Part shown: positions 8,129-15,192 of the stretch, in pieces
Layout of the letters: each line of letters begins with the position of its first letter
Numbering within the stretch: position 1 is the stretch's first letter
DNA from: DAOMFM01 sp035429825
Lineage (GTDB): Bacteria > Acidobacteriota > Blastocatellia > UBA7656 > JADIYM01
DNA length: 21,206 bases
Direction: 5' to 3'
Assembly: GCA_044224215.1 (NCBI GenBank)
Contig: JBGAKX010000076.1
Span: 1-21,206, forward strand
Made by a program: the position numbers and the translations under genes
Notes under the pieces: model-generated
The model's database searches: none
Told to the model about the DNA's origin: nothing
The model's input: the letters and a program-made list of their open reading frames with translations, nothing else

Positions 8129-8800
8129 GTGGATAGCTCCAAAGGCAAGATCGTCCTGTTGATGGGTGCGCCTGGCGCGGGCAAGGGCACCCAGGGTCAA
8201 ATGCTCGAAAAGGCGTTTGGGTGGCCTCAGATATCGACCGGCGACATCCTGAGGACGATCGCCAGGCAGGACACCGACCTTGGCCGCGAGGTTGCGCGGA
8301 TCCAGAAGGCCGGCGATCTCGTGAGCGACGAGATTCTTGCGTCCGTGGTGCGCGAGCGGACGTCGCAGCCGGATTGCGCGAACGGGTACATCCTGGACGG
8401 GTTTCCGCGCACGATCGTTCAGGGCCAGATGCTCGAAGGGCTCGCGCGCGAGCAGGGCCTCGAGATCATCGCCGTCTATGTCCGCGTCGAGCGTCACGAG
8501 TTGATGCGCCGGCTGACCGGGCGCCGCATGTGTCCGGTGTGCAACGAGATCTACAACATCTACAGCCGTCCTCCCGTGCGTGACGGATATTGTGACAATC
8601 ACGACGAGGATGTCGCGCTCATTCAGCGGGACGACGACCACGAAGAGAAGGTCGCGCGGAGACTGAGCGTCTGGAACGACCAGACCAAGCCGCTGTACGA
8701 CTACTATCGCGCCTCGAACCGATGGTTGACGATCGACGGCGCTGCGCCGGTGAGCGAAGTGTTCGCCCAGTTGTGCGCGGCGCTTGGAGTGCAGGTCTGA
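8129..8800 (+). CDS. adk: Adenylate kinase with zinc-type LID
   Basis: A 223-residue long-form adenylate kinase interconverting ATP + AMP and 2 ADP in the cytoplasm. It shows the P-loop GAPGAGKG (residues 13-20), STGDILR of the AMP site (36-42), GYILDGFPRT (86-95) and RLTGRRMCPVC at the start of the LID. The LID has the structural-zinc spacing Cys135-X2-Cys138-X16-Cys155, but the fourth position is His158 instead of the usual Cys or Asp. The start is GTG 8129, preceded by GGAGAGA 5 bases away; the frame is open upstream into secY, but conservation begins here. secY-adk-map order is standard. Confidence 0.95.
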   Translation: MDSSKGKIVLLMGAPGAGKGTQGQMLEKAFGWPQISTGDILRTIARQDTDLGREVARIQKAGDLVSDEILASVVRERTSQPDCANGYILDGFPRTIVQGQMLEGLAREQGLEIIAVYVRVERHELMRRLTGRRMCPVCNEIYNIYSRPPVRDGYCDNHDEDVALIQRDDDHEEKVARRLSVWNDQTKPLYDYYRASNRWLTIDGAAPVSEVFAQLCAALGVQV

Positions 8801-8803
8801 TCG

Positions 8804-9619
8804 ATGAGGATGGGTCGCGACAGAATCACTCGAAAGTCGGCCGGCGAGCTCGAAAAGATGCGCCGTGTGGGCCGGCTCACTGGCGAAATCCTGCGCGACG
8901 TTCGCAAGATGGTGCGTCCAGGTATCTCGACGCTCGAGCTGGACCGTTTTGCGGAGGAGCGCACACGGGCCGCGGGCGGGATTCCCGCGTTCATCGGCGT
9001 GCCCGGGCCGCGCGGTGCGTACCGCCACACGATCTGCGCGTCGATCAACGAAGAGGTCGTGCACGGGATTCCTGGCGATCGCCAGCTGAAGGAGGGCGAC
9101 GTCATCGGGATCGACTTTGGCATCGTGCTCGACGGGTATGTCGGCGACTCGGCCGTCACGGTGCCCGTCGGCGACGTGCCCGATGCGGTCAGGAAGCTCT
9201 TGAAGGCGACCGAGGAGTCGCTCTTCCAGGCCATCGATGCGATGAAGCCGGGAAACCGGCTCAACGACGTTGGAGGCGCGGTCCAGGACTACGTCGAGCC
9301 GCTCGGCTATTCGGTTGTCCGGGATTTCTGCGGGCACGGGATCGGGCGACGAATGCACGAGCCGCCGCAGGTTCCGAACTACCGGTCCAAGGGCGGCGAC
9401 AGCAACCTGATATTGCGCGAAGGCCTTGTGCTCGCGATCGAGCCGATGGTCAACCTGGGCGCTGCCGACGTGCTGATGATGAGCGATGGCTGGACGGTGG
9501 TCACGGCTGACGGCAAACCGTCGGCGCACTTTGAGCACACGATCGCGGTGACCGAATCCGGCCCCGAGGTTCTGACGTTGCTCGAGGACGAGCCGCGATT
9601 CACGACTGCGGGCCTGTAG
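8804..9619 (+). CDS. map: Methionine aminopeptidase type I
   Basis: A 271-residue type I methionine aminopeptidase that removes the initiator Met from nascent chains. All five metal ligands are visible: Asp104, Asp115, His178, Glu213 and Glu244. Their spacing matches the E. coli enzyme except for a two-residue insertion between His178 and Glu213. The substrate-site His87 in EEVVHGIP is present. The start at 8804 is 3 bases after the adk stop, and AGG lies 8 bases upstream. An ATG at 8810 is a possible alternative. The typical next gene, infA, is missing. Confidence 0.97.
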   Translation: MRMGRDRITRKSAGELEKMRRVGRLTGEILRDVRKMVRPGISTLELDRFAEERTRAAGGIPAFIGVPGPRGAYRHTICASINEEVVHGIPGDRQLKEGDVIGIDFGIVLDGYVGDSAVTVPVGDVPDAVRKLLKATEESLFQAIDAMKPGNRLNDVGGAVQDYVEPLGYSVVRDFCGHGIGRRMHEPPQVPNYRSKGGDSNLILREGLVLAIEPMVNLGAADVLMMSDGWTVVTADGKPSAHFEHTIAVTESGPEVLTLLEDEPRFTTAGL

Positions 9620-9624
9620 TCGGC

Positions 9625-9653
9625 TTGCCCGACCGGTTTCCGCGTGCTAGTAT
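9625..9653 (+). promoter_or_regulatory. Predicted sigma-70 promoter for the rpmJ-rplQ unit
   Basis: TTGCCC (9625-9630) and TAGTAT (9648-9653) are separated by 17 bases, and TGC directly precedes the -10, giving an extended -10 element. The overlapping hexamer TATGAT (9651-9656) is an even closer -10 match but sits 20 bases from the -35. The site lies in the 76-base gap after map, so it would start an alpha-operon transcript beginning with rpmJ. No experimental evidence. Confidence 0.5.
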
Positions 9654-9695
9654 GATTCTTTTGATTGAACAGGGCATTCGAGGAGTGACGAGACC

Positions 9696-9809
9696 ATGAA
9701 GGTTCGCGCGTCAGTGAAGAAGATTTGCGACAACTGCAAGGTGATCCACCGTAAGGGTGTGGTCCGAGTGATCTGCACCAACCCGAAGCACAAGCAGCGG
9801 CAGGGTTAA
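9696..9809 (+). CDS. rpmJ: 50S ribosomal protein L36, zinc-binding
   Basis: A 37-residue L36, the smallest ribosomal protein. MKVRASVKKICDNCKVIHRK is the standard N-terminus. Zinc ligands Cys11, Cys14, Cys27 and His32 are all present, so this is the C+ zinc-dependent form. It ends KHKQRQG, as is typical. AGGAG at 9681-9685 lies 10 bases upstream. It occupies the usual place before rpsM but directly follows map, without infA between. Confidence 0.97.
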   Translation: MKVRASVKKICDNCKVIHRKGVVRVICTNPKHKQRQG

Positions 9810-9829
9810 CCCGAGACGGAGTATATCGA

Positions 9830-10213
9830 ATGGCACGTATATCTGGAGTTGACCTCCCCGCCAACAAGCGCGCAGAGATTGGACTGACCTACATCTTTGG
9901 AATTGGCCGGTCGCGCTCAAAGAAGATTCTTGACGTCGCGAACGTCGACATCAATACCAAGATCCGTGATCTGACCGAGGAAGAGCTGAACCGCATTCGC
10001 GGGGCGATCGACCAGGACGGCGAGGTCGAGGGCGATCTGCGAAAGCACATCCAGCTCGACATCAAGCGGCTGATGGACATCGGCTGCTACCGCGGTCTTC
10101 GCCATCGTCGTGGCCTGCCGGTTCGCGGACAGCGCACGCACACGAACGCGCGCACCCGCAAGGGACCGCGGCGCATGACGGTTGCCAAGAAGAAGGCGCC
10201 GGGCAAGAAGTAA
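9830..10213 (+). CDS. rpsM: 30S ribosomal protein S13
   Basis: A 127-residue S13 of the 30S head, contacting L5 in bridge B1b and the P-site tRNA through its basic tail. MARISGVDLPANKR is the family start. LTYIFGIGRSRSKKIL is the helix-two-turn-helix-like segment. GCYRGLRHRRGLPVRGQRTHTN is the diagnostic block at about residues 85-106. The basic C-terminal tail (KGPRRMTVAKKKAPGKK) is typical. ACGGAG lies 8 bases before the ATG. Confidence 0.98.
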   Translation: MARISGVDLPANKRAEIGLTYIFGIGRSRSKKILDVANVDINTKIRDLTEEELNRIRGAIDQDGEVEGDLRKHIQLDIKRLMDIGCYRGLRHRRGLPVRGQRTHTNARTRKGPRRMTVAKKKAPGKK

Positions 10214-10216
10214 TAC

Positions 10217-10268
10217 ACGGGATCGGCGTTTGCGGCGCAGCACGCGAACAACGGTCCCCGATCCCCGT
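10217..10268 (+). promoter_or_regulatory. Candidate stem-loop in the rpsM-rpsK gap
   Basis: GGGATCGG (10219-10226) pairs perfectly with CCGATCCC (10258-10265), possibly extended by two pairs past a bulged C. Inside it, GTTTGCG (10228-10234) pairs with CGCGAAC (10243-10249) through one wobble, around an 8-base loop. The 3' side carries an 8-base bulge and the 5' side one base. The rpsK ribosome binding site AAGAGGA begins 6 bases after the structure. There is no T-tract, so a terminator is unlikely. Confidence 0.5.
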
Positions 10269-10284
10269 TCTCTAAGAGGAAGCA

Positions 10285-10704
10285 ATGGCGAAAGCAGGAG
10301 CACAGAAGAAGACCGGCGGCGGAAAGAAGAAGAGCTTCAAGAAGAAAGAGAAGAAGCTCGTGCCGCAGGGCATCGTTCATATCCAGGCCTCGTTCAACAA
10401 CACGATCATCAGCATTACCGACCCCGAGGGGAATCTCGTCACGCAGTCGAGCTCAGGCGCGCTTGGATTCAGAGGCTCGCGCAAGGGAACTCCCTTTGCT
10501 GCGCAGCAGGCCGCGTCGCGCGCAGCGCAGGCGGCCCGCGATGCCGGGATGAATCAGTGCGAAGTTCGTGTGAAGGGACCCGGCTCCGGCCGCGAGTCGG
10601 CTATCCGTGCGCTGCTTGGCGCGGGGATCGAGGTCAAGGTCATTCGCGACGTCACGCCGATTCCTCACAACGGATGCCGGCCTCCGAAGCGACGCAGAGT
10701 GTAG
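10285..10704 (+). CDS. rpsK: 30S ribosomal protein S11
   Basis: A 139-residue S11 of the 30S platform, next to the mRNA exit channel. The conserved GIVHIQASFNNTIISITD and GFRGSRKGTPFAAQQAA blocks, and the C-terminal DVTPIPHNGCRPPKRRRV, are unmistakable. The HNG motif is where isoaspartate forms in E. coli S11. The N-terminal 25 residues are Lys/Gly-rich and longer than in E. coli. The ATG follows AAGAGGA by 4-5 bases. Confidence 0.98.
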   Translation: MAKAGAQKKTGGGKKKSFKKKEKKLVPQGIVHIQASFNNTIISITDPEGNLVTQSSSGALGFRGSRKGTPFAAQQAASRAAQAARDAGMNQCEVRVKGPGSGRESAIRALLGAGIEVKVIRDVTPIPHNGCRPPKRRRV

Positions 10705-10711
10705 TCAGGCT

Positions 10712-10843
10712 CGCGACCTGCGATTCGCGGTGTGCGGCGACATCCGATGTCACGCACGCGTCGCCGAACGAGGTCGCGTTCCTGTAGGCAGTGATAGGCC
10801 CCGAGGGGCCAACGAGCAAAAGGACGAAGGGCGCCTGGCGCCT
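10712..10843 (+). promoter_or_regulatory. Structured leader upstream of rpsD, possible S4 target
   Basis: The 162-base rpsK-rpsD gap is the longest in the ribosomal cluster. CGCGACCT (10712-10719) pairs with AGGTCGCG (10771-10778). Nested inside, 10730-10736 pairs with 10753-10759 and GACAT (10739-10743) pairs with ATGTC (10747-10751) around CCG. A second hairpin, GGCCC/GGGCC, spans 10797-10810. A tandem GGCGCCT repeat follows (10830-10843). S4 represses its own mRNA leader in Bacillus; that role here is inference. Confidence 0.5.
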
Positions 10844-10866
10844 GTAAACTTTTCGGGAGACAGACA

Positions 10867-11505
10867 GTGGCAAGGTACCGAGACGCAAAATGCCGGCTGT
10901 GCCGGCGCGAGGGCAGCAAGCTGTTCCTCAAGGGCGAACGCTGTTTCAAGCCTTCGTGTGCGATTGAGAAGCGGGGACAGACGCCTCCGGGACAGCACGG
11001 CCGCGATACGCGCCGGCAGAAGGTCACCGGGTACGGCGAGCAGATGCGCGAGAAGCAGAAGGTCAAGCGCATTTATGGAATGCTCGAGAAGCAGTTCCGG
11101 ATCTATTTTGAAAAGGCTGCGCAGCAGAAGGGCGTCACGGGCGAGACCCTGCTTTCGATGCTCGAGCGCCGTCTTGACAACACCGTATTTCGGCTTGGCT
11201 TTGCGATCAACCGCCGCCAGGGCCGCCAGCTCGTCAATCACGGTCACATCACCGTGAACGGCCGCCGTGTGAACGTGGCGTCGTTCCAGGTTCGCGTGGG
11301 CGATCAGATCGCGGTTCGCGAAGCGAGCCGCAAGAACCCGCATGTGATGAACGCGTGGCAGACGGCGTCGGGCCGTGGCCGTCCGAAGTGGCTCGAGGTG
11401 ACGGATCTCGAGCGCATGGAAGGCCGCGTGACCGCGATGCCGCGTCGCGACGATATTGAACAGGCAATCAACGAACAGCTCATCGTCGAGCTCTACTCGA
11501 AGTAA
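10867..11505 (+). CDS. rpsD: 30S ribosomal protein S4, zinc-binding form
   Basis: A 212-residue S4, a primary 16S rRNA binder and translational repressor in many bacteria. The N-terminal zinc site is complete, with Cys9, Cys12, Cys26 and Cys31. The S4 RNA-binding domain lies at about residues 98-160, with LERRLDNTVFRLGFA and RRQGRQLVNHGHITVNG. The C-terminus NEQLIVELYSK is typical. The start is GTG at 10867, fixed by the family N-terminus MARYRDAKCRLCRR, with CGGGAGA about 7 bases upstream. Confidence 0.97.
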   Translation: MARYRDAKCRLCRREGSKLFLKGERCFKPSCAIEKRGQTPPGQHGRDTRRQKVTGYGEQMREKQKVKRIYGMLEKQFRIYFEKAAQQKGVTGETLLSMLERRLDNTVFRLGFAINRRQGRQLVNHGHITVNGRRVNVASFQVRVGDQIAVREASRKNPHVMNAWQTASGRGRPKWLEVTDLERMEGRVTAMPRRDDIEQAINEQLIVELYSK

Positions 11506-11538
11506 CCCGCTCGCGGGTCGAACTCCCCAGAGGTGGAC

Positions 11539-12588
11539 ATGGAGCAGACAACTCTTTGGACCGGTTTTCAGAAACCGAAGCGGCTTGTCCCGGATACCGA
11601 GACACTGACGGACATTTACGGAAAGTTCTCGGCACAGCCGTTCGAGCGCGGGTTCGGAACGACGATCGGAAACAGCCTGCGTCGCGCGCTGCTCTCGTCA
11701 ATCGAGGGCGCGGCGATCACGGCCGTCCGTATCGAAGGCGTGCTGCACGAGTTCTCGTCGATCCCAGGCGTCGTCGAAGACGCTACCGACATCATCCTCA
11801 ACCTGAAGCGCATCCCGTTCAAGTTGTACGGCGCCGGGCCGAAGACCCTGCGTGTGCGGCGCACCGAGCCGGGCGTATTGCTGTCGGGTGAGATCGAGGT
11901 CGACAACGAGGTCGAGATCCTCGACCCGAACGTGCACATCGCGACGATCTCGGAGGGCGGGTCGCTCTCGATCGAGATGCGGCTCAAGCGCGGTCGCGGC
12001 TACGTGTCGGCGGAGCGCAACTTTGACGAGGACCTCGCGGTCGGCTACATCCCGATCGACTCGGTTCACTCGCCGATCAAGAAGGTCAACTACAACGTCG
12101 AGGCGGCGCGTCTCGGCCAGGATACGGACTACGACAAGCTGACGATCGAGGTGTGGACGAACGGAAGCGTTTCGCCCGAGACGGCGATCGGCCTTGCCGC
12201 CAAGTTGATCAAGGATCACATGACGATCTTCATCAACTTTGAGGAGAGCTCGGACGACGCGCACGTCGAGGATCAGGCGCCGCCACCGGCCCCGCACAAC
12301 GAGCATCTCGACCGATCGGTCGACGAGCTCGAGCTGTCCGTCAGGTCGTACAACTGTCTGAAGAATGCCGATATCAAGACCATCCGGGAACTCGTTCAGA
12401 AGACCGAGATGGAGATGCTCAAGACAAAGAATTTTGGTCGCAAGTCGCTGAACGAGATCAAGGAGATCCTCGCGGAGATGGGACTCGGGCTCGGCATGAA
12501 GTTTGACGAGCAGGGTCGCATCATCCAGGAACCCGAGGACGATGGCGCGGATGACTTGGGCGACGTGGACGAGGAAGAGGAGGAGTAG
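11539..12588 (+). CDS. rpoA: DNA-directed RNA polymerase subunit alpha
   Basis: A 349-residue alpha subunit. The N-terminal dimerisation and assembly domain spans residues 1 to about 235, with FERGFGTTIGNSLRRALLSS at about 35-54. A Pro/His linker follows, and the C-terminal domain covers about 261-322. The residues that contact UP-element DNA are conserved, including Arg269 and Asn272 in LSVRSYNCL and the NFGRKSLNEIKE block. The last 18 residues are strongly acidic and end in five Glu, beyond the usual end point. A GTG at 11533 is in frame, but ATG 11539 has AGAGG 5 bases upstream. Confidence 0.98.
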   Translation: MEQTTLWTGFQKPKRLVPDTETLTDIYGKFSAQPFERGFGTTIGNSLRRALLSSIEGAAITAVRIEGVLHEFSSIPGVVEDATDIILNLKRIPFKLYGAGPKTLRVRRTEPGVLLSGEIEVDNEVEILDPNVHIATISEGGSLSIEMRLKRGRGYVSAERNFDEDLAVGYIPIDSVHSPIKKVNYNVEAARLGQDTDYDKLTIEVWTNGSVSPETAIGLAAKLIKDHMTIFINFEESSDDAHVEDQAPPPAPHNEHLDRSVDELELSVRSYNCLKNADIKTIRELVQKTEMEMLKTKNFGRKSLNEIKEILAEMGLGLGMKFDEQGRIIQEPEDDGADDLGDVDEEEEE

Positions 12589-12591
12589 GCG

Positions 12592-13167
12592 ATGCGTCAC
12601 CTTGTCGCTCACAGAAAACTCGGGCGAACCACCGCCCATCGCAAGTCGCTTCTGCGGAACTTGTGCACGTCGCTGATCCTTGAAGAGCGGATCGAGACGA
12701 CGCTGCCCAAGGCCAAGGAACTGCGTCCGTTCGCCGAGAAGGCGATCACGCTTGGCAAGCGGTCGAACACGGCCGAGAAGCCCGCTGACGTGGTGCACGC
12801 GCGCCGCGTTGCATCAGGGTTCTTTCACGCCGGCAACCGTACGAGCCAGTACCGCAGGCCCGACGGGGGCTATCACCAGGCGCGTCCCGAGCGGACGGCC
12901 GGTGTTGCCGCAGTCGACAAGCTGTTCGACGAGCTCGCGAAGCGGTACGAGGCGCGGCCCGGCGGCTACACGCGAATTATCAAGCTCGGACCCCGCAAGG
13001 GCGACGGTGCCGAGATGGCCATCATCGAGCTTGTGGACCGGCCGGAACGCGCGGCAAAGGCTGAAGGCGGCGCGGCGGAGTCCGGCAAGAAGGTCGGTCT
13101 GCTCGACCGGATTCGGGGCCGCCGAAAGAAGAAGGACACGGCAGACGAGCCCGACGTTCAGGAGTAG
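12592..13167 (+). CDS. rplQ: 50S ribosomal protein L17 with internal insert and C-terminal tail
   Basis: A 191-residue L17; most bacterial L17 proteins have 115-130 residues. The core is clear: MRHLVAHRKLGRTTAHRKSL at the start and GGYTRIIKLGPRKGDGAEMA near residues 124-142. Between the HARR segment (69-72) and the VDKLFDELAKRY segment there is an insert at about residues 80-104, rich in Arg, Gly, Tyr and Gln. After about residue 150 there is a 40-residue charged tail. The ATG lies 3 bases after rpoA, with GAGGAG just upstream. It ends the ribosomal run and is followed by a terminator-like hairpin. Confidence 0.96.
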   Translation: MRHLVAHRKLGRTTAHRKSLLRNLCTSLILEERIETTLPKAKELRPFAEKAITLGKRSNTAEKPADVVHARRVASGFFHAGNRTSQYRRPDGGYHQARPERTAGVAAVDKLFDELAKRYEARPGGYTRIIKLGPRKGDGAEMAIIELVDRPERAAKAEGGAAESGKKVGLLDRIRGRRKKKDTADEPDVQE

Positions 13168-13186
13168 CGGACGTCGAGCGAGAACG

Positions 13187-13228
13187 GCCCCAACGCTTCG
13201 GATGACGAGCGTTGGGGCTTGTTGTTGA
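13187..13228 (+). terminator. Intrinsic terminator-like hairpin after rplQ
   Basis: GCCCCAACGCT (13187-13197) pairs perfectly with AGCGTTGGGGC (13208-13218), giving an 11-bp stem with a 10-base loop. TTGTTGTTGA follows, a T-rich but interrupted tract. It sits 19 bases after the rplQ stop and 32 bases before accB, so it marks the end of the ribosomal transcript, with some readthrough possible. Confidence 0.7.
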
Positions 13229-13260
13229 CCCGCGATGACGACACTGGAGACGAACCACCG

Positions 13261-13746
13261 ATGACGCTGAACGAAGTGAAAGAGCTGATCGAGTTGGTCG
13301 CCAAGAAGGGATTTGCCGAGTTCGAGATCGCGCACGCGGACTTCAAGTTGAAGATCGTTGCGAACGCTCAGCCCGCCACCCACGTCGCGCCGTCTTCCGG
13401 CGCAACGGTCGCCGTCGAACTGGCTGCCGCCACGGCGCGGCCGGTCGCGCCCGTGGCTCCGGTTGCGGCTCCCGAAGCGCCCGCTGCGGGCGATACCGAC
13501 GACGCGTCGCTCTACATCGTCAAGTCGCCGATCGTCGGAACGTTCTATCGTGCGTCGAGTCCGACGGCGGAACCGTTCGCAAGGGTCGGTGATCGCGTCG
13601 ACGTGGGCGCTGTCTTGTGCATCGTCGAGGCGATGAAACTGATGAACGAGATCGAGGCCGAACGGGCCGGCGAGATCGTCAAGGTGTTTGTCGACAACGG
13701 CCAGCCGGTCGAGTACGGCCAGCCGTTGTTTGGTATTCGCCAGTAG
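13261..13746 (+). CDS. accB: Biotin carboxyl carrier protein of acetyl-CoA carboxylase
   Basis: A 161-residue BCCP that carries carboxybiotin between biotin carboxylase and carboxyltransferase in the first step of fatty acid synthesis. An N-terminal helix (MTLNEVKELIELVAKKGF) is followed by a short beta segment and then an Ala/Pro/Val-rich flexible linker (about residues 40-78). The biotinyl domain begins at IVKSPIVGTFYR. The biotin attachment motif EAMKLM places the modified lysine at residue 126. The frame is open upstream into the terminator, but ATG 13261 gives the family start; GGAGA lies 10 bases upstream. accC follows after 44 bases. Confidence 0.95.
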   Translation: MTLNEVKELIELVAKKGFAEFEIAHADFKLKIVANAQPATHVAPSSGATVAVELAAATARPVAPVAPVAAPEAPAAGDTDDASLYIVKSPIVGTFYRASSPTAEPFARVGDRVDVGAVLCIVEAMKLMNEIEAERAGEIVKVFVDNGQPVEYGQPLFGIRQ

Positions 13747-13790
13747 GTCGCAGCCTCGGGGCCGCGACAATCTGGGAAGGACCGCCTGCC

Positions 13791-15170
13791 GTGTTCAAGA
13801 AGATCCTGATCGCCAACCGGGGCGAGATCGCGTGCCGCATCATCTGGACGTGCAAGGAGATGGGCATCAAGACGGTCGCGGTGTACTCCGAGGCCGACGA
13901 GGAATCGCTCCACGTCCGGTTCGCCGACGAGGCCATTCGCATTGGTCCCGCAAATCCCCGGCAGAGCTATCTCTCGATTCCGGCGATCATCAGCGCCGCA
14001 GAGATCTCGAACGTCGACGCAATCCATCCCGGTTACGGATTTCTTGCCGAGAACGCCGACTTTGCCGAAGTCTGTGAAGCGTGCAACATTCGCTTCATCG
14101 GCCCGCCTCCCGAGGCCATTCGGCGCATGGGTGACAAGGCCGAAGCGCGAAAGACCATGATCGCGGCGGGCGTGCCCGTCGTTCCAGGAAGCGAAGGCAT
14201 CATCGCATCGATCGAGGATGCGCAGCAGACCGGGGACGAGATCGGCTACCCGCTGATGATCAAGGCATCGGCAGGCGGCGGCGGCCGCGGAATGCGGATC
14301 GTCAACTCGTCGTCCGAGGTACTTGGCGCATACGAGACGGCGTCGTCGGAAGCGCTCGGCGCGTTCAACGACGGCTCGGTCTACATGGAGCGGTACGTCG
14401 GTTCGGCGCGGCACATCGAGATCCAGGTGGTCGCCGACGGACACGGAAACGTCGTGCACCTTGGCGAACGCGAGTGCTCGGTCCAGCGCAGGCACCAGAA
14501 GCTGATCGAGGAGTCGCCGTCGCCGGTGCTCACACCCGAAGAGCGCGAGGCGATGGGCCGCGCAGCGGTCGACGCGTGCAAGGCGATCGGATACGAGAGC
14601 CTCGGGACGATCGAGTTTCTGTACGACACACTGAGACGCGAGTTCTACTTCATGGAGATGAACACGCGGATCCAGGTCGAGCATCCGGTGACCGAGATGG
14701 TGACGAATTCGGATCTCGTCCGTGCCCAGATATTGATTGCGTCGGGTGAGGCGCTTGGTTTCACGCAAGAGGACGTCGTGTTTTCCGGGCATTCGATCGA
14801 ATGCCGCGTCAACGCCGAGGATCCGCGAACGTTTGCACCGTCGCCCGGCAAACTGACCGTCTTCCACATGCCCGGCGGGCCCGGCGTGCGCGTCGATACG
14901 CACGCCTATTCGGGGTACACGGTCCCGCCGAATTACGATTCGCTCGTGGCCAAGGTCATCGTGCATGCCCGGTCCCGCGAACGCGCGATCGCGCGCATGC
15001 GGCGGGCGCTCGAGGCGACCGTGATCGAGGGGATCAAGACGACGGTGCCTGTGCACCAGCAGATCCTCGCGGATCCGCAGTTCCAGGCCGGCGACCTGAC
15101 GACGCGCTTCATGGAGACGTTCTTCGAGCGTCAGAAAGAGCGCGAAGCCGCCCTTGCGGCCGAGCCCTAG
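13791..15170 (+). CDS. accC: Biotin carboxylase subunit of acetyl-CoA carboxylase
   Basis: A 459-residue biotin carboxylase that uses ATP and bicarbonate to carboxylate biotin on AccB. The N-terminal domain begins KKILIANRGEIACRII. The ATP-grasp glycine loop KASAGGGGRGMR is at residues 158-169. Lys238 (HQKLIEE), the metal-binding Glu289, and the NTRIQVEHPVTE segment (291-302) with Arg293 and Glu297 are present. Arg339 in SIECRVNAEDP matches the carboxylation-site arginine. The start is GTG at 13791, supported by the family N-terminus and GGGAAGGA 9 bases upstream. The length equals the family norm of about 450. It is clearly co-transcribed with accB. Confidence 0.96.
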   Translation: MFKKILIANRGEIACRIIWTCKEMGIKTVAVYSEADEESLHVRFADEAIRIGPANPRQSYLSIPAIISAAEISNVDAIHPGYGFLAENADFAEVCEACNIRFIGPPPEAIRRMGDKAEARKTMIAAGVPVVPGSEGIIASIEDAQQTGDEIGYPLMIKASAGGGGRGMRIVNSSSEVLGAYETASSEALGAFNDGSVYMERYVGSARHIEIQVVADGHGNVVHLGERECSVQRRHQKLIEESPSPVLTPEEREAMGRAAVDACKAIGYESLGTIEFLYDTLRREFYFMEMNTRIQVEHPVTEMVTNSDLVRAQILIASGEALGFTQEDVVFSGHSIECRVNAEDPRTFAPSPGKLTVFHMPGGPGVRVDTHAYSGYTVPPNYDSLVAKVIVHARSRERAIARMRRALEATVIEGIKTTVPVHQQILADPQFQAGDLTTRFMETFFERQKEREAALAAEP

Positions 15171-15192
15171 CCCGCGGGGAGACAGGACGGCA

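Noticed and set aside
8033..9538. A 501-codon minus-strand open frame opposite adk and map.
   Set aside because: It is antisense to two enzymes with complete active sites, and the composition is typical of a GC-rich shadow frame.
11506..11517. CCCGC/GCGGG hairpin after rpsD as a terminator.
   Set aside because: The stem is 5 bp with a 2-base loop and no T-tract, and rpoA follows at once.
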